Below, piece by piece: positions 32,621-43,085 of a stretch of DNA of 64,000 nt. How positions within the stretch are numbered: position 1 is the stretch's first letter; each line of letters begins with the position of its first letter. The notes beneath the pieces were generated by a model. That model did no database searches and was not told where the DNA came from. It saw nothing but the letters and a program-made list of their open reading frames with translations. Source of the DNA: Periconia sp. R9002 (Eukaryota; Ascomycota; Dothideomycetes; Pleosporales; Periconiaceae); NCBI GenBank assembly GCA_023627715.1, contig JAMAHW010000012.1:1-64000 (forward strand), read 5' to 3'. The position numbers were made by a program, and so were the translations under genes.

Positions 32621-33799
32621 ATGATATCTGCCCTGATAGACAGCATAGACGCCAATGCCCTCCGCGAGCATGCTGAGATTTTACGCGGGATGAAATGTAC
32701 CGTCAGTCTTCCAGTGCCTGATCAGGCATACTTCAACATGGACGTCGTTGGAATACGCAACTACCATGGCTCAATCGTGTTTGAAGATGGAAAAGTCTGG
32801 CTTGCACGATTCCGGCTGCCGAACCACAACGCACCTCCGATGGAGGAAAGAAACTTTGACCGTCGCAGCGAATTCGCCACATATCGCTTTCTGGCCGAAG
32901 CTGATGTTCCAGTCCCACGCGTTTACGATTATGCCGATGACGAGGATCCAACCAACGCTGTTGGCGCTGGATACATTCTAATGGAAAAGCTCGCGGGGAA
33001 GCCGTTGGCTTGGCACGAAGCGGATCAACCACAGAGGGAAAAGTTCATGCGTCAATTAGCCTACATTTATACCCGACTAGAGAAGCACCCGCTCGGAGCA
33101 GTTGGCCGCCTGCAACCATCATCGTCGTCGGCAGGCCAACCAGAAGTCGGTCCAGCATTTTTCACTTACGACTCGAGTGAACGTACAGTGCCCTTTGGTC
33201 CATTCGATAACATGAATGACTACTACAAGGCTCTGATTCAGCATAACATTAATCTCATAAAGACAGGGGAGATTGCACCATTTGCACCCCTAGATCAATA
33301 CCTTGTCTACAGGAACCTCCTTGACCACCTCCCCCGAAGCGAGCAGGGTCCTTTCTTCTTGCGCCATGTCGACTCTAGAGATGCTAATTTCCTAGTTGAT
33401 TCCGAGTACAACATCACAGGCGTTATAGATTGGGAGCTGGCCATTGCCACGGCCAAAGGCGCGGCTTTCCAGTCACCTCTATTGCTGTACAACGTGGGGG
33501 AGCTGTACCACGAAGGCCTCTCCACACCAAGCGAGGATGAAAAATGCCTTGCTAGGATCCTTCGGGAAGAGACCAAGTCGGACAAACTCTCTGCGTTGGT
33601 TGCGCAGAAGCTGCACTTTAGAGTCGACCAAGTGATTGAGACGAGCCCTGAAAATGGAGAAAACTTTACTATGGTTTTCAGCAGATGGTGGAAGGCTGTT
33701 ACGGGAGAACAAGCATTCGACTGGGATACGTGGTATAGGGGTGCACTGAACAAGTATGGTGATGGAGGCTTTATGCCTTCAACTGTCAAAAAGCAATAG
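32621..33799 (+). CDS. APH-family kinase-like protein
   Basis: A 392-residue intronless protein of the aminoglycoside-phosphotransferase (APH) superfamily. In fungi this large family rarely concerns antibiotics; most members have unknown small-molecule or protein substrates. The N-lobe has an ATP-binding type strand (WLARFRLP) and a Glu-rich helix with FATYRFLAEADVPVPRVYDY. The hinge is YILMEKLAGKPL. The catalytic loop is HVDSRDAN (His249, Asp251, Asn256) and the metal-binding Asp is in GVIDWE (Asp270). All key residues are kept, so it should be active. Its ATG lies right at the frame start. It sits between a broken HET gene and an NLR-like protein, but no functional link is shown. Confidence 0.9.
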   Translation: MISALIDSIDANALREHAEILRGMKCTVSLPVPDQAYFNMDVVGIRNYHGSIVFEDGKVWLARFRLPNHNAPPMEERNFDRRSEFATYRFLAEADVPVPRVYDYADDEDPTNAVGAGYILMEKLAGKPLAWHEADQPQREKFMRQLAYIYTRLEKHPLGAVGRLQPSSSSAGQPEVGPAFFTYDSSERTVPFGPFDNMNDYYKALIQHNINLIKTGEIAPFAPLDQYLVYRNLLDHLPRSEQGPFFLRHVDSRDANFLVDSEYNITGVIDWELAIATAKGAAFQSPLLLYNVGELYHEGLSTPSEDEKCLARILREETKSDKLSALVAQKLHFRVDQVIETSPENGENFTMVFSRWWKAVTGEQAFDWDTWYRGALNKYGDGGFMPSTVKKQ

Positions 33800-34525
33800 T
33801 TAACGTATTCATCAAGATGACTTACATCTATCTACTGTAGCGCAATATATTAGAGTATGGGCGACATTTTTTTTTAGAAAATGATGAATTACACAGCTAA
33901 TGCGAGTGCTTCCTGAAGCCAATCACAGTAACAGAAGCAAATGGAAGCGACTCCTTGCGCAACGCGGTATGTTCTAGTTAAGAGTTAGAGGGATGGTGCT
34001 AGGGGAGACTAGACTTCGTTTTGAAATGTGCCATGGTCCCAGGGATGAACGGTTTGGTACAGTTCGAATGGCGAGGAGACGCATGCTCACGCCTGCTGCT
34101 GCGGTTAGGAGTTGTGCCCCGCTAAACCGGCAACAAGCTTACAACTGCCTGAGGCATTATTTATACGATGCAGCTTCACTGCCTACACTGCCTCACTTGA
34201 TCAAGCTTGACCGTGCCTGAATTTGACCATGAACAGGTCCTGAATGTTGGCCCAACCATTGTCGAGGTCCGAAAATGGGACCCTTTCAATCGCGAGACTG
34301 CCAAAATATGGGTACTTTAGATTCCCTAACTGATAATCGAGTTTGAGAAAGTCCTTGTTCTCTAAGGGTCGGAGGTTTGCTTTTTTTGCTGCGCCTCCTT
34401 CTTTCCCGTAAAGGTCCAAGCCACACCATCGCGACGAGCTCAGCGCGTACCTCTTGGATCAACAGAAACATGCACCTTCAACATTTTCCCTTACCGTTCC
34501 CCGTCGTCACGGTGGTCCCTCCGGC
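33800..34525. other. intergenic, no gene seen
   Basis: Spacer and probable promoter of the Helo-like/ULD gene. No motif-bearing frames. Confidence 0.55.
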
Positions 34526-36308
34526 ATGGCGATGTTTGGATTCTCCGTCGGGGATTTCATCGCTGGAATCAACCTTATCATCAAGACCATCCAAGCCGTG
34601 GAAGATCATGGGAGGGCTTCGGCTGAATATCGAGCAATTACGGGCACCTTGCGTCAGGTTTCCACCGTTCTCAAAAGTCTTGACGAGCTTCGCATTGATG
34701 ATGCCGGACAGAAACGAGTGTTGGAGGTTCTGACTAGAAATTGCGGTCAAACAATCCTCAAATTCCTGGATAAAATCAAAAAGTACGACACCAGCCTTGG
34801 AAACCCGCAAACGGCCAAGCAATGGAAGACTGCTGTCCGGAAGGTTCAGTGGTCATTATGCAGTCAAGAGGAGCTTCGTAAATTCCAGGCGCAGCTGCAG
34901 GCGGACCTGCTGGCTTTGCAGACGACGCTCCAAACGATCAACATGAACTTGGCTACGGCTCATTCCAGAAAGACGGAAGAGGCGATGGCGCGCATCGAGA
35001 GAAGAAGCGAGCAAGTAGAAGCCATTCAGCTTCTGATCCTGCAAGCGCTTTCTCGCTGCTTCCTAGAATTTAGAGAGCTGCTCCTAATGATGTTTGCCGC
35101 AAACATCCGAATCGTAAACATGCTGATCGTCGGTCTACAAATGCCACTGCAAGTCCAAGAAGAGCGGCCAGTCTATTTGCATGACCCGCATGAAAGACTG
35201 ATACCTTTTCTGCGATCTTGGGTTCACGACTGGGATGACTTTGAGACACTTCTCAAGCTGCAGTTCAAAAGCGTACCTGGCCTCGGCAAAATCACTGCTG
35301 GGGAGTATGCGCTTCGTGATGAACTACGCTCAAAAGACCTTCCTCGCACCGAACCTTTGGACAGAGCGTTCCTCCCTGGCCGCCGGATAACGATGAGCAT
35401 GCTGTTTGACGTTCGAAAGTTTGCAAAGACATGTCCGCGTTGCTTTGCTCCGGTGCAGGGCAATGACACCCGCGAACAGACTTGCGTATCTTGTCAAGTC
35501 CGGTTCAGTAGCTACCGCATACGACGGGCCGAGGATGACATTGCCTTTAATGCTTCGCTGCCGTCTTGGTCCTTCCATCCGCTTACACCTCCAGATCGTC
35601 AGCGCCAGCCGGCAACCGGAGGACGAGATGGCGCTGCATCAAATTCTCATTTATCGGCCTCTGTCTCGTTAATGCCCGAGAGAATGGAGAATTTTTCACG
35701 GATCAGGATTGTTGAGAGGGTTGGCCGATGGCCTCGAGCAAAGGACATTGCCAAAGCCAAGAACGCTGAGCCGTATGTCCCATATGTGCCCAACAATGAC
35801 ACTGATCCAGTTCTCCAATGGGTTCGCAATCTTTCAGGCGAATCACCTTTCATCGAGGAAGTACTTTATCAGCTGCTCGAACTGGACGATGACGATAACC
35901 ACGAGTTCAGTCGAACCGTGGTCGAAGATTGGCGGGAACAATTTATTTTGGAAATGGACAGTATGGAGGATGATTGGTGAGTTATTCTCGTCAACGTTAC
36001 TAATTTTCATACAACTTTTTTAACAAAAGGTTCATAGGGAGCAAAAAAGGTATGATGGTATCTGCATGCGGGCAGAAAAGCTCGGCGGCAGTTGCATGAC
36101 GATTGGCATTCTAGGTCCTCGCGATACTCTCATGGACCTCTACCACTGCTATTACGAAAATGGTCAATATTTTGATTTTGATGAAGCAAGGTTGCGTAAA
36201 GTCGAAGATCTTATGAAGAGAGTGAGGCGAGAATTCAAAGATTGCTGCAACACCATTGTTCAAGCTTGGAACGTTTCCAATTGGAGCAACAGAAGGCCTG
36301 CTGTTTAA
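34526..36308 (+). CDS. Helo-like / ULD / zinc-ribbon protein (NLR-like N-terminus)
   Basis: A 573-residue protein built like the front end of fungal STAND/NLR receptors but without their NTPase or repeat domains. Exons 34526-35976 and 36038-36308 (61-nt intron using the CATAG acceptor) join in frame. Residues 1 to about 190 match the fungal STAND N-terminal (Helo-like) pattern: FGFSVGDFIAGINLI, EYRAITGTLRQVSTVLKSL and long amphipathic helices, a class related to membrane-acting death domains. Residues 213-295 resemble a ubiquitin-like ULD domain (RPVYLHDPHERLIPFLRSW through LPGRRITMSMLF). It leads into a zinc ribbon with Cys303, 306, 320 and 323 (CPRC, CVSC). The C-terminal part is unfamiliar: acidic, then basic helices. 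The ATG was chosen because the family starts just before FGFSVGDF. A role in regulated cell death or signalling is inferred from domains only. Confidence 0.82.
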
Positions 36309-37377
36309 AGGGAGATTTTTCAAAGGAAATGGATGAGTGGGCCCGACCGTACCGTCTAAAAGATGTTAGTTGGCAAAGATGCATTGCAGGGCGGACAGGT
36401 TTCTAATTCTAAAGCTGCATTCCATCTGTCTCACATCCTCACAACAAAGACTTTGCTCCGAAACCATCCTTGGGTTCTACTACCTCCTTGTTATTACTTA
36501 CGTTGAACAGGAAAAGAATGAGAATGGTGGGCTTCTTAGATGAAATATCCCTTCTTGTACAATCTCCTTGAATATTAGATATCAATATAATTTCTTCGCA
36601 AATAGTTCCCTTTATGCCCGTCCTGGCCGAGGACGTTACCAAGTGTTTTCCCCTGCCTCTGTCGATACCCAGGGTAGCAATACTCTGTGAGGATCCAATT
36701 CAATTTCATAATCTCTCCCTCTCAAAACTGGAACTATCACATTGATGTGTACTTGACTACGAATTTCTGACGCGTTGTGTGAAGTTTTCGGATTATATTT
36801 TTTTGTTCCAGGTAGAGCCTAGTGCTGCCAATACATCAGACTTAGTCCGTCTTAAGAGAAAATAGGCGCATATTGTCACAGGGTGGTGTGACACACGTAT
36901 GGTATCAATGTGATATGGTACAGGTATGACTATCTCTGTAAATCTCACATCAATACCATCCAGCGCCAGGGCGCTAGCCCTATTGGATAGAGCTCCCCAT
37001 CATATCCTCAACACATTTCTGTCTAAGACATGAAATGCTTTGGAAGTACGGTTCGCGTAATTACTTCAGCATTATTTTCCTTTCATCCAAAAATGATACC
37101 CTTGTGTAGAATATACAAGCTCATTTACAGTCCATTCAACACTTTGAGACTGTGTACAAATTTGATGTTCAAAGCCTTAAGCGCCGGGGGGTTCGGCAGT
37201 TGCCAAGTCTTTGTGTAATCGCGTGGCAGCAACCACCGCTCTTTAACTACCTAACTACTGCCGATTGTTGTTCAGTACCAACAGCCAACGAGATTATTGC
37301 ATTGACATAACGATAAGGGCTATTGCATTCGCCTCATTTCTGGTCGCTCTGCCAATTTGCGCGTCGGAAACAAAGAT
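36309..37377. other. intergenic with one dispersed repeat copy
   Basis: No gene seen. It contains copy A of the short dispersed repeat at 36597-36712 and the presumed promoter of the F-box-like gene. Confidence 0.55.
36597..36712 (+). repeat. short dispersed repeat, copy A
   Basis: Best-preserved copy of a repeat also seen near 18.7, 47.0 and 60.6 kb. Bases 36666-36690 are identical over 25 nt to copy D (46961-46985, opposite strand). The core is an odd palindrome, TACCC-A-GGGTA, followed by GCAATACTCTGTGAGGATC. No coding potential. Confidence 0.8.
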
Positions 37378-38529
37378 ATGGCGATGGCAGCGACTGAATC
37401 ATCACGCTCGATTACAGCACCAATCCCTCAGAACGAGTCCAAGACAGCATCTCCTGTTCACCTCGACAAATCAGATGCCATTATTCGTACATGCTCCTAT
37501 CATCGCGAGGATTTGGATCGCGAAGTCATTTGGTTCACGCCGGAAACACACAGCAATAGCGTAGCCTCTGTTTTACCCGACCTTCGCGATCCGACAAGGT
37601 CGCTAGGAGAGCTTGACAGATTCCCTCTTGAGATCATCAACCAGATTTGCCTAAATCTTGATATAGCATCAACAATATGCTTTCGCCAGATTAACCTTCG
37701 AGCGCGGCAGATAGTTAACGCGCTCAACGAGTATAAGATCATCACTACGCACGCCCTCAACCCATTCTGCGCGCTGCTCCGAACACAATCCGCATCGCGT
37801 GTAAGGTTGATTGATTTTTACAACCTTCTCTGCACGCAAATGTGCTCGGTCTGCAACATACGGTATGGTGGCCTTGTCTTTTTACCTACTTGGATCAGAT
37901 GTTGCTCGCATTGTGTTCGAAGCAATGATCCGAAGGTCGCCGTTGTAACTCTCGCCCGTATCGAGCAATATCCTCGCCTTTCCCAAAGCTCGATTTCGCA
38001 ACTCCCAACGCTTAAAACAATTCCAGGAGTATACACTATGAAAAAGAGGATGTTTTCAAGCCGAATAGTTGTTGTTCCTATCTTGTCCGCTTGGTTAGCT
38101 TCCTACGACGAACCGGTCCTAGATCCAAGTCATATGGGGGGTCTTTCCAAGGAGTCTAAGCAGATTTACCTCTTTTCCGCGGGGATGGAGGACACCAGAC
38201 CACCTCTGAACAGTTTTACTCGCATCAACTCGCTGGAAGTCAACACCTTTAAGGCATGCTGTGCGTTACCCAGTTACAATCTTCAAACCAAGCAGATCGA
38301 AACCGGAGTATCCTGCAGTGGTTGCCAATCCACACTAGAAAAATGTCTCAGGTCTGCAGCACGCTGGGATACCAGCTGGGCTTATGGAGCTCGTGACATG
38401 GTGTATTCACACAGTGGATTCTTGGAACATTTTTCTGGGTGTCAAGAAGCGCAGGATCTGTGGCTGGAGAGTAAGGATGGAACAGTTGAACCTGCTGGGT
38501 TGCCCGATAGCTGTAAGAAGCGTGACTAA
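37378..38529 (+). CDS. F-box-like protein with Cys-rich region
   Basis: A 383-residue intronless protein. An F-box-like segment lies at about 76-118 (LGELDRFPLEIINQICLNLD, then FRQINLRARQIVN), the usual adaptor that ties a target-binding protein to SCF ubiquitin ligases through Skp1. After it comes a compact region with paired cysteines (CTQMCSVC, then WIRCCSHCV), a pattern seen in many fungal F-box-like proteins that could bind a metal, and more pairs near the end (CSGCQ, SGCQEAQDLW). No leucine-rich, WD40 or Kelch repeats are seen, so its target is unknown. Start: ATG GCG ATG at 37378; the frame upstream has no other ATG. It is one of several fast-changing families in this part of the window. 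Confidence 0.78.
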   Translation: MAMAATESSRSITAPIPQNESKTASPVHLDKSDAIIRTCSYHREDLDREVIWFTPETHSNSVASVLPDLRDPTRSLGELDRFPLEIINQICLNLDIASTICFRQINLRARQIVNALNEYKIITTHALNPFCALLRTQSASRVRLIDFYNLLCTQMCSVCNIRYGGLVFLPTWIRCCSHCVRSNDPKVAVVTLARIEQYPRLSQSSISQLPTLKTIPGVYTMKKRMFSSRIVVVPILSAWLASYDEPVLDPSHMGGLSKESKQIYLFSAGMEDTRPPLNSFTRINSLEVNTFKACCALPSYNLQTKQIETGVSCSGCQSTLEKCLRSAARWDTSWAYGARDMVYSHSGFLEHFSGCQEAQDLWLESKDGTVEPAGLPDSCKKRD

Positions 38530-39838
38530 TTTCGGCCCAGAGTATAAACTCCAGGCCACATCACCCAGTGTATGGTGATGGTGGGAGAGGTGCGGGGTTT
38601 GTTTTCAGTGAACGTGATGCATACATTGATTGACAGAAAATACAAAGCATGATAGATGCTATACGGGTACATGTATCTACAAGGAGAATAGAAAATGTTT
38701 TCCGAGGTCACTTTGATTCTTTAAAAAAATCTCATGTCCTTCATTCTATTCCTCTACTCCCATATCGTATATCCATACATACACGCATGCACGCCTCTAA
38801 ATTTTACTACAGCACAGTCCTTAATCTCCCGTTTCGCCTACTATACGATAATCTACGTTACCACACATCCCACTCTACGACCGCGAACATAAAGTTCCCT
38901 CTATCACCAACGTGTCAGCTGTGCGGTGCGGTGCGAACCGCCCCTTCCATCGCCAACCAATAAAACTCAATCAGAAAAGGAAGGAGGGGTTCTGGTCTCG
39001 GGTTCCGAAGTCACCCTGCATAATGGGGGCTATTTGTTTGGATGTTGAGCATGGGGTGTGTTTAGGTGTTTGCATGTGGAAACCCTAGAGCTTTGCTAGA
39101 GAGGAGCGGAGGTTTTCTGGGTATGAGATGATTTTGAGGGTGCTGGATATTTGGATTTGTGTTTGATGTTGGCGGATGAAGGGGGTGGAATAGTAGAATA
39201 GGTAGTCGTAGTGCACGTACATCAGGTCGCTTTATGGGATGGGTGGGGGCGGGGGGAATTCGCCTGCATGGACATGGGGGTAAACTGTGATTGATACGTA
39301 TATTGAACATACGTAGATACATCAATGCGTATGCACTCCTGAAGTCCGCATTGCGTAGGTGGATATTGATGTTGAGGGTGTTTTGCATGTATGTGTGTGT
39401 GGCTATGAAGTGGGGTAGGGTGGTTGGTGTTTTTGATAGGTGTCTGCACATACATGTGTTATTCTTTTGATTTGTGTATATTGTTTGACTGGAAGGTTAC
39501 CTTGTTATCAAGCTTGAATAAATATCGAAAATAAAGGCGACATTTTTATAATGCCGGTGTGGACAACGACAACTTTAGAACCCGATGTCTATCGATGTTG
39601 ATTGTGACTGGTTATCTTTAATATAACCCCCCAGCACAGCATATGCCTGTATAATTAAAGGCTGATCCTAGTTGGGGAAGGGGTGGGGGCGCTGTTTTAT
39701 GACGGGTGCGGTTAGATCAAAATGCTGGTAGATATATTGCTCTTGATTTTCTACATACAGTCTTGTCTCCATCATCTACCTACTTAAAATTGCTTACCCT
39801 TACACATATCGTGTTCCATCATTTCACGTTTTCTTTTT
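38530..39838. other. intergenic, no gene seen
   Basis: About 1.3 kb. Open frames on the - strand near 39060-39450 have Pro/His-rich, compositionally biased translations and no motif. It presumably contains the 3' flank of the F-box-like gene and the promoter of the membrane protein. Confidence 0.5.
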
Positions 39839-41320
39839 ATGGTCATGCCCCTTCAGGCTCAAACCCCGACTCTATTGCTCCGCGACGCCATCCGGAAATG
39901 CAACGATTTCGAAGGCGAAGCAGCTTACAAATGTCTAGTCTCAATCATAGGCGAGGGAGGTAACATGGATGGAGGGGAACGTACACTGAAGGAAGTCATA
40001 ATCCGCTCACTTGGGATTCATGTTATCTCGCTCGGGTCTTATGGGCATTTGATGAGCTTGCAGGGAGTCATACCAGCTTCTCGTCTACGAGGGAGTTGGA
40101 TGCCGGTTATTATGCTCGCCGCGTTCTTTATTGTACCTGAACTTGCGATTGCGCAGCTTGTTGGGCGCGTTTGGCGCGAAAGTGTTCGGACGTTGTTCAG
40201 GAAACAACGGGGTTCATTCCGGTATCATGTAGGGGCATTACTAGGGAGCTACACTTCGAAACCATCAGAAAATGACAGTTCAGTTCCTATAAACACGACT
40301 AATCCGGAAAATCTACGTTACGAGAGAAGAAAATATGATGGCGTGTGGGCGGGGAGGCTATTATTGCTTTTTCTGGTCCTTGCGCAATATCTGGGCAGCC
40401 TAGGGGTCTATTACAGATCTTTTACTATCTATTCCGGGTACTGGAATTCGTTTCTATCTTTTGATCAGCGGAACTTCCATCTCATAATAGGAGGATCAGC
40501 GGCAGTGGTGAACAGCATACTGCTTACTTTCACCAACTTGGCATGGCATCATGAACCAGAAGGAGACGTACATCTATCCACAAGAACGATAACGCAGCGA
40601 GACCCAGAAAACGAACTGCCACAATCTTGTCCCCTTCCAACAGCCAATTCAAGTCATACGTCTTCTTCTGGTTTCATCCGAAAGAAATTGCAAACGTACA
40701 ACAAAATCTTTATAGACCGCCTCGGCCATTTCCTCCCTTCGAAGCAACAGCAGGAAATTGAAGCTGCAGTTGTCATACACAGCCTCTCATACAGTATACG
40801 CTGGCTCGCACGCCTGCACGACCCAAATTTTCTTGAACTTGCCATGTTCATCAACTTTAAGAATGCAAATGGCGCGATGCACATCACTCTACCAAAGAGC
40901 GGAGACTTCGTTGGTCCATCGTTGATGTTATCTCCCGTAGGGCCATTCCTTCGCTTTAAGGGGTATTTCGATGTTTATGTTCTACATTACCTGAGCGCCT
41001 TGATAGTTCTTACCTCTTTCTGGAGCCGATATTTCGCGCGGAACGCATGCTTAGGAGGGTACATGCCGCAAAGGACGCATGCGCTGATTGCTTTCTGTGA
41101 CAAGTGGATCACGGGAGGGCGGAGTTTAGTATCATTTCCTTGCTTCTTTCTGCTAGCCATATTTCTTGTAATCTGGGTCGATTTTCGGCAGCTGTGGATG
41201 AATGCAGTGGGGCATTCTAACTTTTCGCGAGTGAGGGACGAGGGCTCGCACTGGGATCGGCTATATGTGAGTGCGTATAGGTTTAAAGACCCTTGGTACG
41301 ATACCATGTACATATTGTAA
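39839..41320 (+). CDS. multi-pass membrane protein of unknown function
   Basis: A 493-residue intronless protein with at least five likely membrane spans: WMPVIMLAAFFIVPELAIAQL (about 85-105), LLLLFLVLAQYLGSLGVYY (about 170-190), FHLIIGGSAAVVNSILLTF (about 213-232), VLHYLSALIVLTSFW (about 380-395) and LVSFPCFFLLAIFLVIWVDF (about 430-450). A sixth, weaker candidate is LKEVIIRSLGIHVISLGSYG near 48-68. A soluble segment of about 130 residues sits in the middle (STRTITQRDPENE to NFKNANGAMHI). I do not recognise the family; it has no transporter, GPCR or acyltransferase motif that I can see. The ATG at 39839 opens the frame. Similar orphan membrane proteins are common near HET and NLR-like genes in ascomycetes, but no role can be given. 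Confidence 0.75.
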   Translation: MVMPLQAQTPTLLLRDAIRKCNDFEGEAAYKCLVSIIGEGGNMDGGERTLKEVIIRSLGIHVISLGSYGHLMSLQGVIPASRLRGSWMPVIMLAAFFIVPELAIAQLVGRVWRESVRTLFRKQRGSFRYHVGALLGSYTSKPSENDSSVPINTTNPENLRYERRKYDGVWAGRLLLLFLVLAQYLGSLGVYYRSFTIYSGYWNSFLSFDQRNFHLIIGGSAAVVNSILLTFTNLAWHHEPEGDVHLSTRTITQRDPENELPQSCPLPTANSSHTSSSGFIRKKLQTYNKIFIDRLGHFLPSKQQQEIEAAVVIHSLSYSIRWLARLHDPNFLELAMFINFKNANGAMHITLPKSGDFVGPSLMLSPVGPFLRFKGYFDVYVLHYLSALIVLTSFWSRYFARNACLGGYMPQRTHALIAFCDKWITGGRSLVSFPCFFLLAIFLVIWVDFRQLWMNAVGHSNFSRVRDEGSHWDRLYVSAYRFKDPWYDTMYIL

Positions 41321-41891
41321 ATTATTTCACCTAGAACAAGGTGTCGAAAAATATGAACTTCTTCGTTGATGGGATCAATGATAATTATGGTGGTTGGGAA
41401 TTACCCCACCCCCTCACGTCTCCCACGTGCTATCCATGCACACCTCACTCCACGCTCCCACCGACCTCCGATCTCACCCTATCCAATCCTATCTACTAAC
41501 ACGCTGATGCGCCACAATATGCACCCAATGATGACCCTCATTGTCTCCCACGCGCAAGCCTCGCTTGCGTGTACAAGAGGAGCGGGGGAATGGCAAGCGC
41601 GGTTTATCATCGTGCGGAGTAACCTGCCGTCGGACACGGCAGAGCAGCTGATCTTGCCCTATGAATAGATGTGCATGTGGCTTGCGATATGCCCGTATAT
41701 ATGTATGTATGTGATTACAAGGCTTTTCACTTATGATCCTTTCCATTTCCTTCGGCGGTTCAAGCTGTGCACTCTTATCTCTATACGCGCTGAAGCACTC
41801 GAAGTCAGAAGTTCTGACAAAGAGATCGACCTGAACGGATGTTTCTGTCTTAATTCTTTGAAAAAAGAAAGGAAAATCCAAGCGAACATAC
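41321..41891. other. intergenic, no gene seen
   Basis: Spacer upstream of the second APH-like gene. Nothing recognisable. Confidence 0.5.
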
Positions 41892-43085
41892 ATGGCTTTA
41901 CCGCAAACTTCGAGCTTCTGGATGCGAATGGGTTTCCGAGAGGATGATCGAGCGAGGGATGTTTGTATCGAAGCGGTGAAACGCCTATATGGAGAAGGAT
42001 ACGATGTGCAAGAGTTCATAGAACAAGGATGGTGTAGTTACACTCTCCTCGTCTCCCAACGACAGATCAGTCCCGTGAAACCCACAAAACGCGACTCACA
42101 AGAGATGCAAGGATCAAAAATAATTGTACAAATTCGACCACAACGCCACTCGCTCGATCTCGACATCGCAAATGAAGCGAGAGCCACCTACGGCAACCTT
42201 GCACCCATCGTCTGCCATCTCCACATTGACCTGCCCTCGAACCTAATCGCTTTCGCAATGAACATGCTCCCCGGTGTCCCATCATCTTCCAAACTCTCAC
42301 TGAACCCCTCACATGCACTACCAATCGCGAAAAGAATCAAGCTCATCTCCTCCCTCGCAGTATCTCTCGCACGTGCATGGCCCTTATCTCCATCCCCTTC
42401 AATTTCAAAGCGCCACCTTCGTGCCGACTCCCCCATCTCTTCCTCCTTCCCATCAAACCCCTCCTGGCTCACCCCCTGCCACGGGCGTGTAGGATCGCAA
42501 CTTGTCCCCAAACTTCTCAAGCTTTCTAACTCGCTTCCATCTCACGCTCTCCGGACGCGAGCCGCGCAAACCCTGAACGCGTTCCTGGCAGTGCGGGATG
42601 AATATCCGCTTGTGCTGAACCACGGCGACTTGATTCCGACGAATATTCTGGTCGACGAGGAAACCTGGGAAGTCAAAGGGCTTGTGGATTGGGCAGAGGC
42701 GGAAGTGCTACCGTTTGGTGTCTGTGTTGGGTATGGGGTTGAGCGGTGTCTTGGGAGTCTTGTCACGTCTACATCTATACCTTCGATTAAAACTACGGTA
42801 TCATCCCTCTCCCCATCCACAAGCATCCATCCACACACCAGCGAAGCCCGAACAGTATTCCATTATGCTCCTGATGCAAACTTCCTAAGAGACGTGTTTT
42901 GGAAAGAGATGGTAAGGGCAAGACCGCAGATCAAAGAAAGATTGGAGGATGTGAAAATCATGGGGGATGTTGGGGTGCTGCTTTGGTTGGGGTTTGCGTG
43001 GGATGAGGGGAGAATTGATAGGATTGTTGAGTATGGGAGAGATGAGGACGACATTGCTTATTTGGAAGCTTTTTTGGGGGTTTGA
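41892..43085 (+). CDS. second APH-family kinase-like protein
   Basis: A 397-residue intronless protein of the same superfamily as the gene at 32621 but only distantly similar. The C-lobe is clear: LVLNHGDLIPTNILVDEE gives the catalytic loop (His244, Asp246, Asn251), and VKGLVDWAEAEVLPFG gives the metal-binding Asp266. The N-lobe is reduced and hard to match: a nucleotide-binding strand might be SKIIVQIRP at 75-83. The middle (about 130-220) is a Ser/Pro-rich segment. This fits the fungal 'phosphotransferase enzyme family' proteins whose substrates are unknown. The kinase-type residues of the C-lobe are intact, so activity is possible. The start codon overlaps no alternative. Confidence 0.85.
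   Translation: MALPQTSSFWMRMGFREDDRARDVCIEAVKRLYGEGYDVQEFIEQGWCSYTLLVSQRQISPVKPTKRDSQEMQGSKIIVQIRPQRHSLDLDIANEARATYGNLAPIVCHLHIDLPSNLIAFAMNMLPGVPSSSKLSLNPSHALPIAKRIKLISSLAVSLARAWPLSPSPSISKRHLRADSPISSSFPSNPSWLTPCHGRVGSQLVPKLLKLSNSLPSHALRTRAAQTLNAFLAVRDEYPLVLNHGDLIPTNILVDEETWEVKGLVDWAEAEVLPFGVCVGYGVERCLGSLVTSTSIPSIKTTVSSLSPSTSIHPHTSEARTVFHYAPDANFLRDVFWKEMVRARPQIKERLEDVKIMGDVGVLLWLGFAWDEGRIDRIVEYGRDEDDIAYLEAFLGV

Noticed and set aside
32621..33799. Naming the APH-like proteins as antibiotic-resistance enzymes
   Set aside because: Superfamily motifs do not give the substrate, and most fungal members are unrelated to aminoglycosides.
36960..37020. Possible second tRNA (GC-rich hairpin AGCGCCAGGGCGCT)
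   Set aside because: Only one hairpin; no T arm or acceptor pairing.
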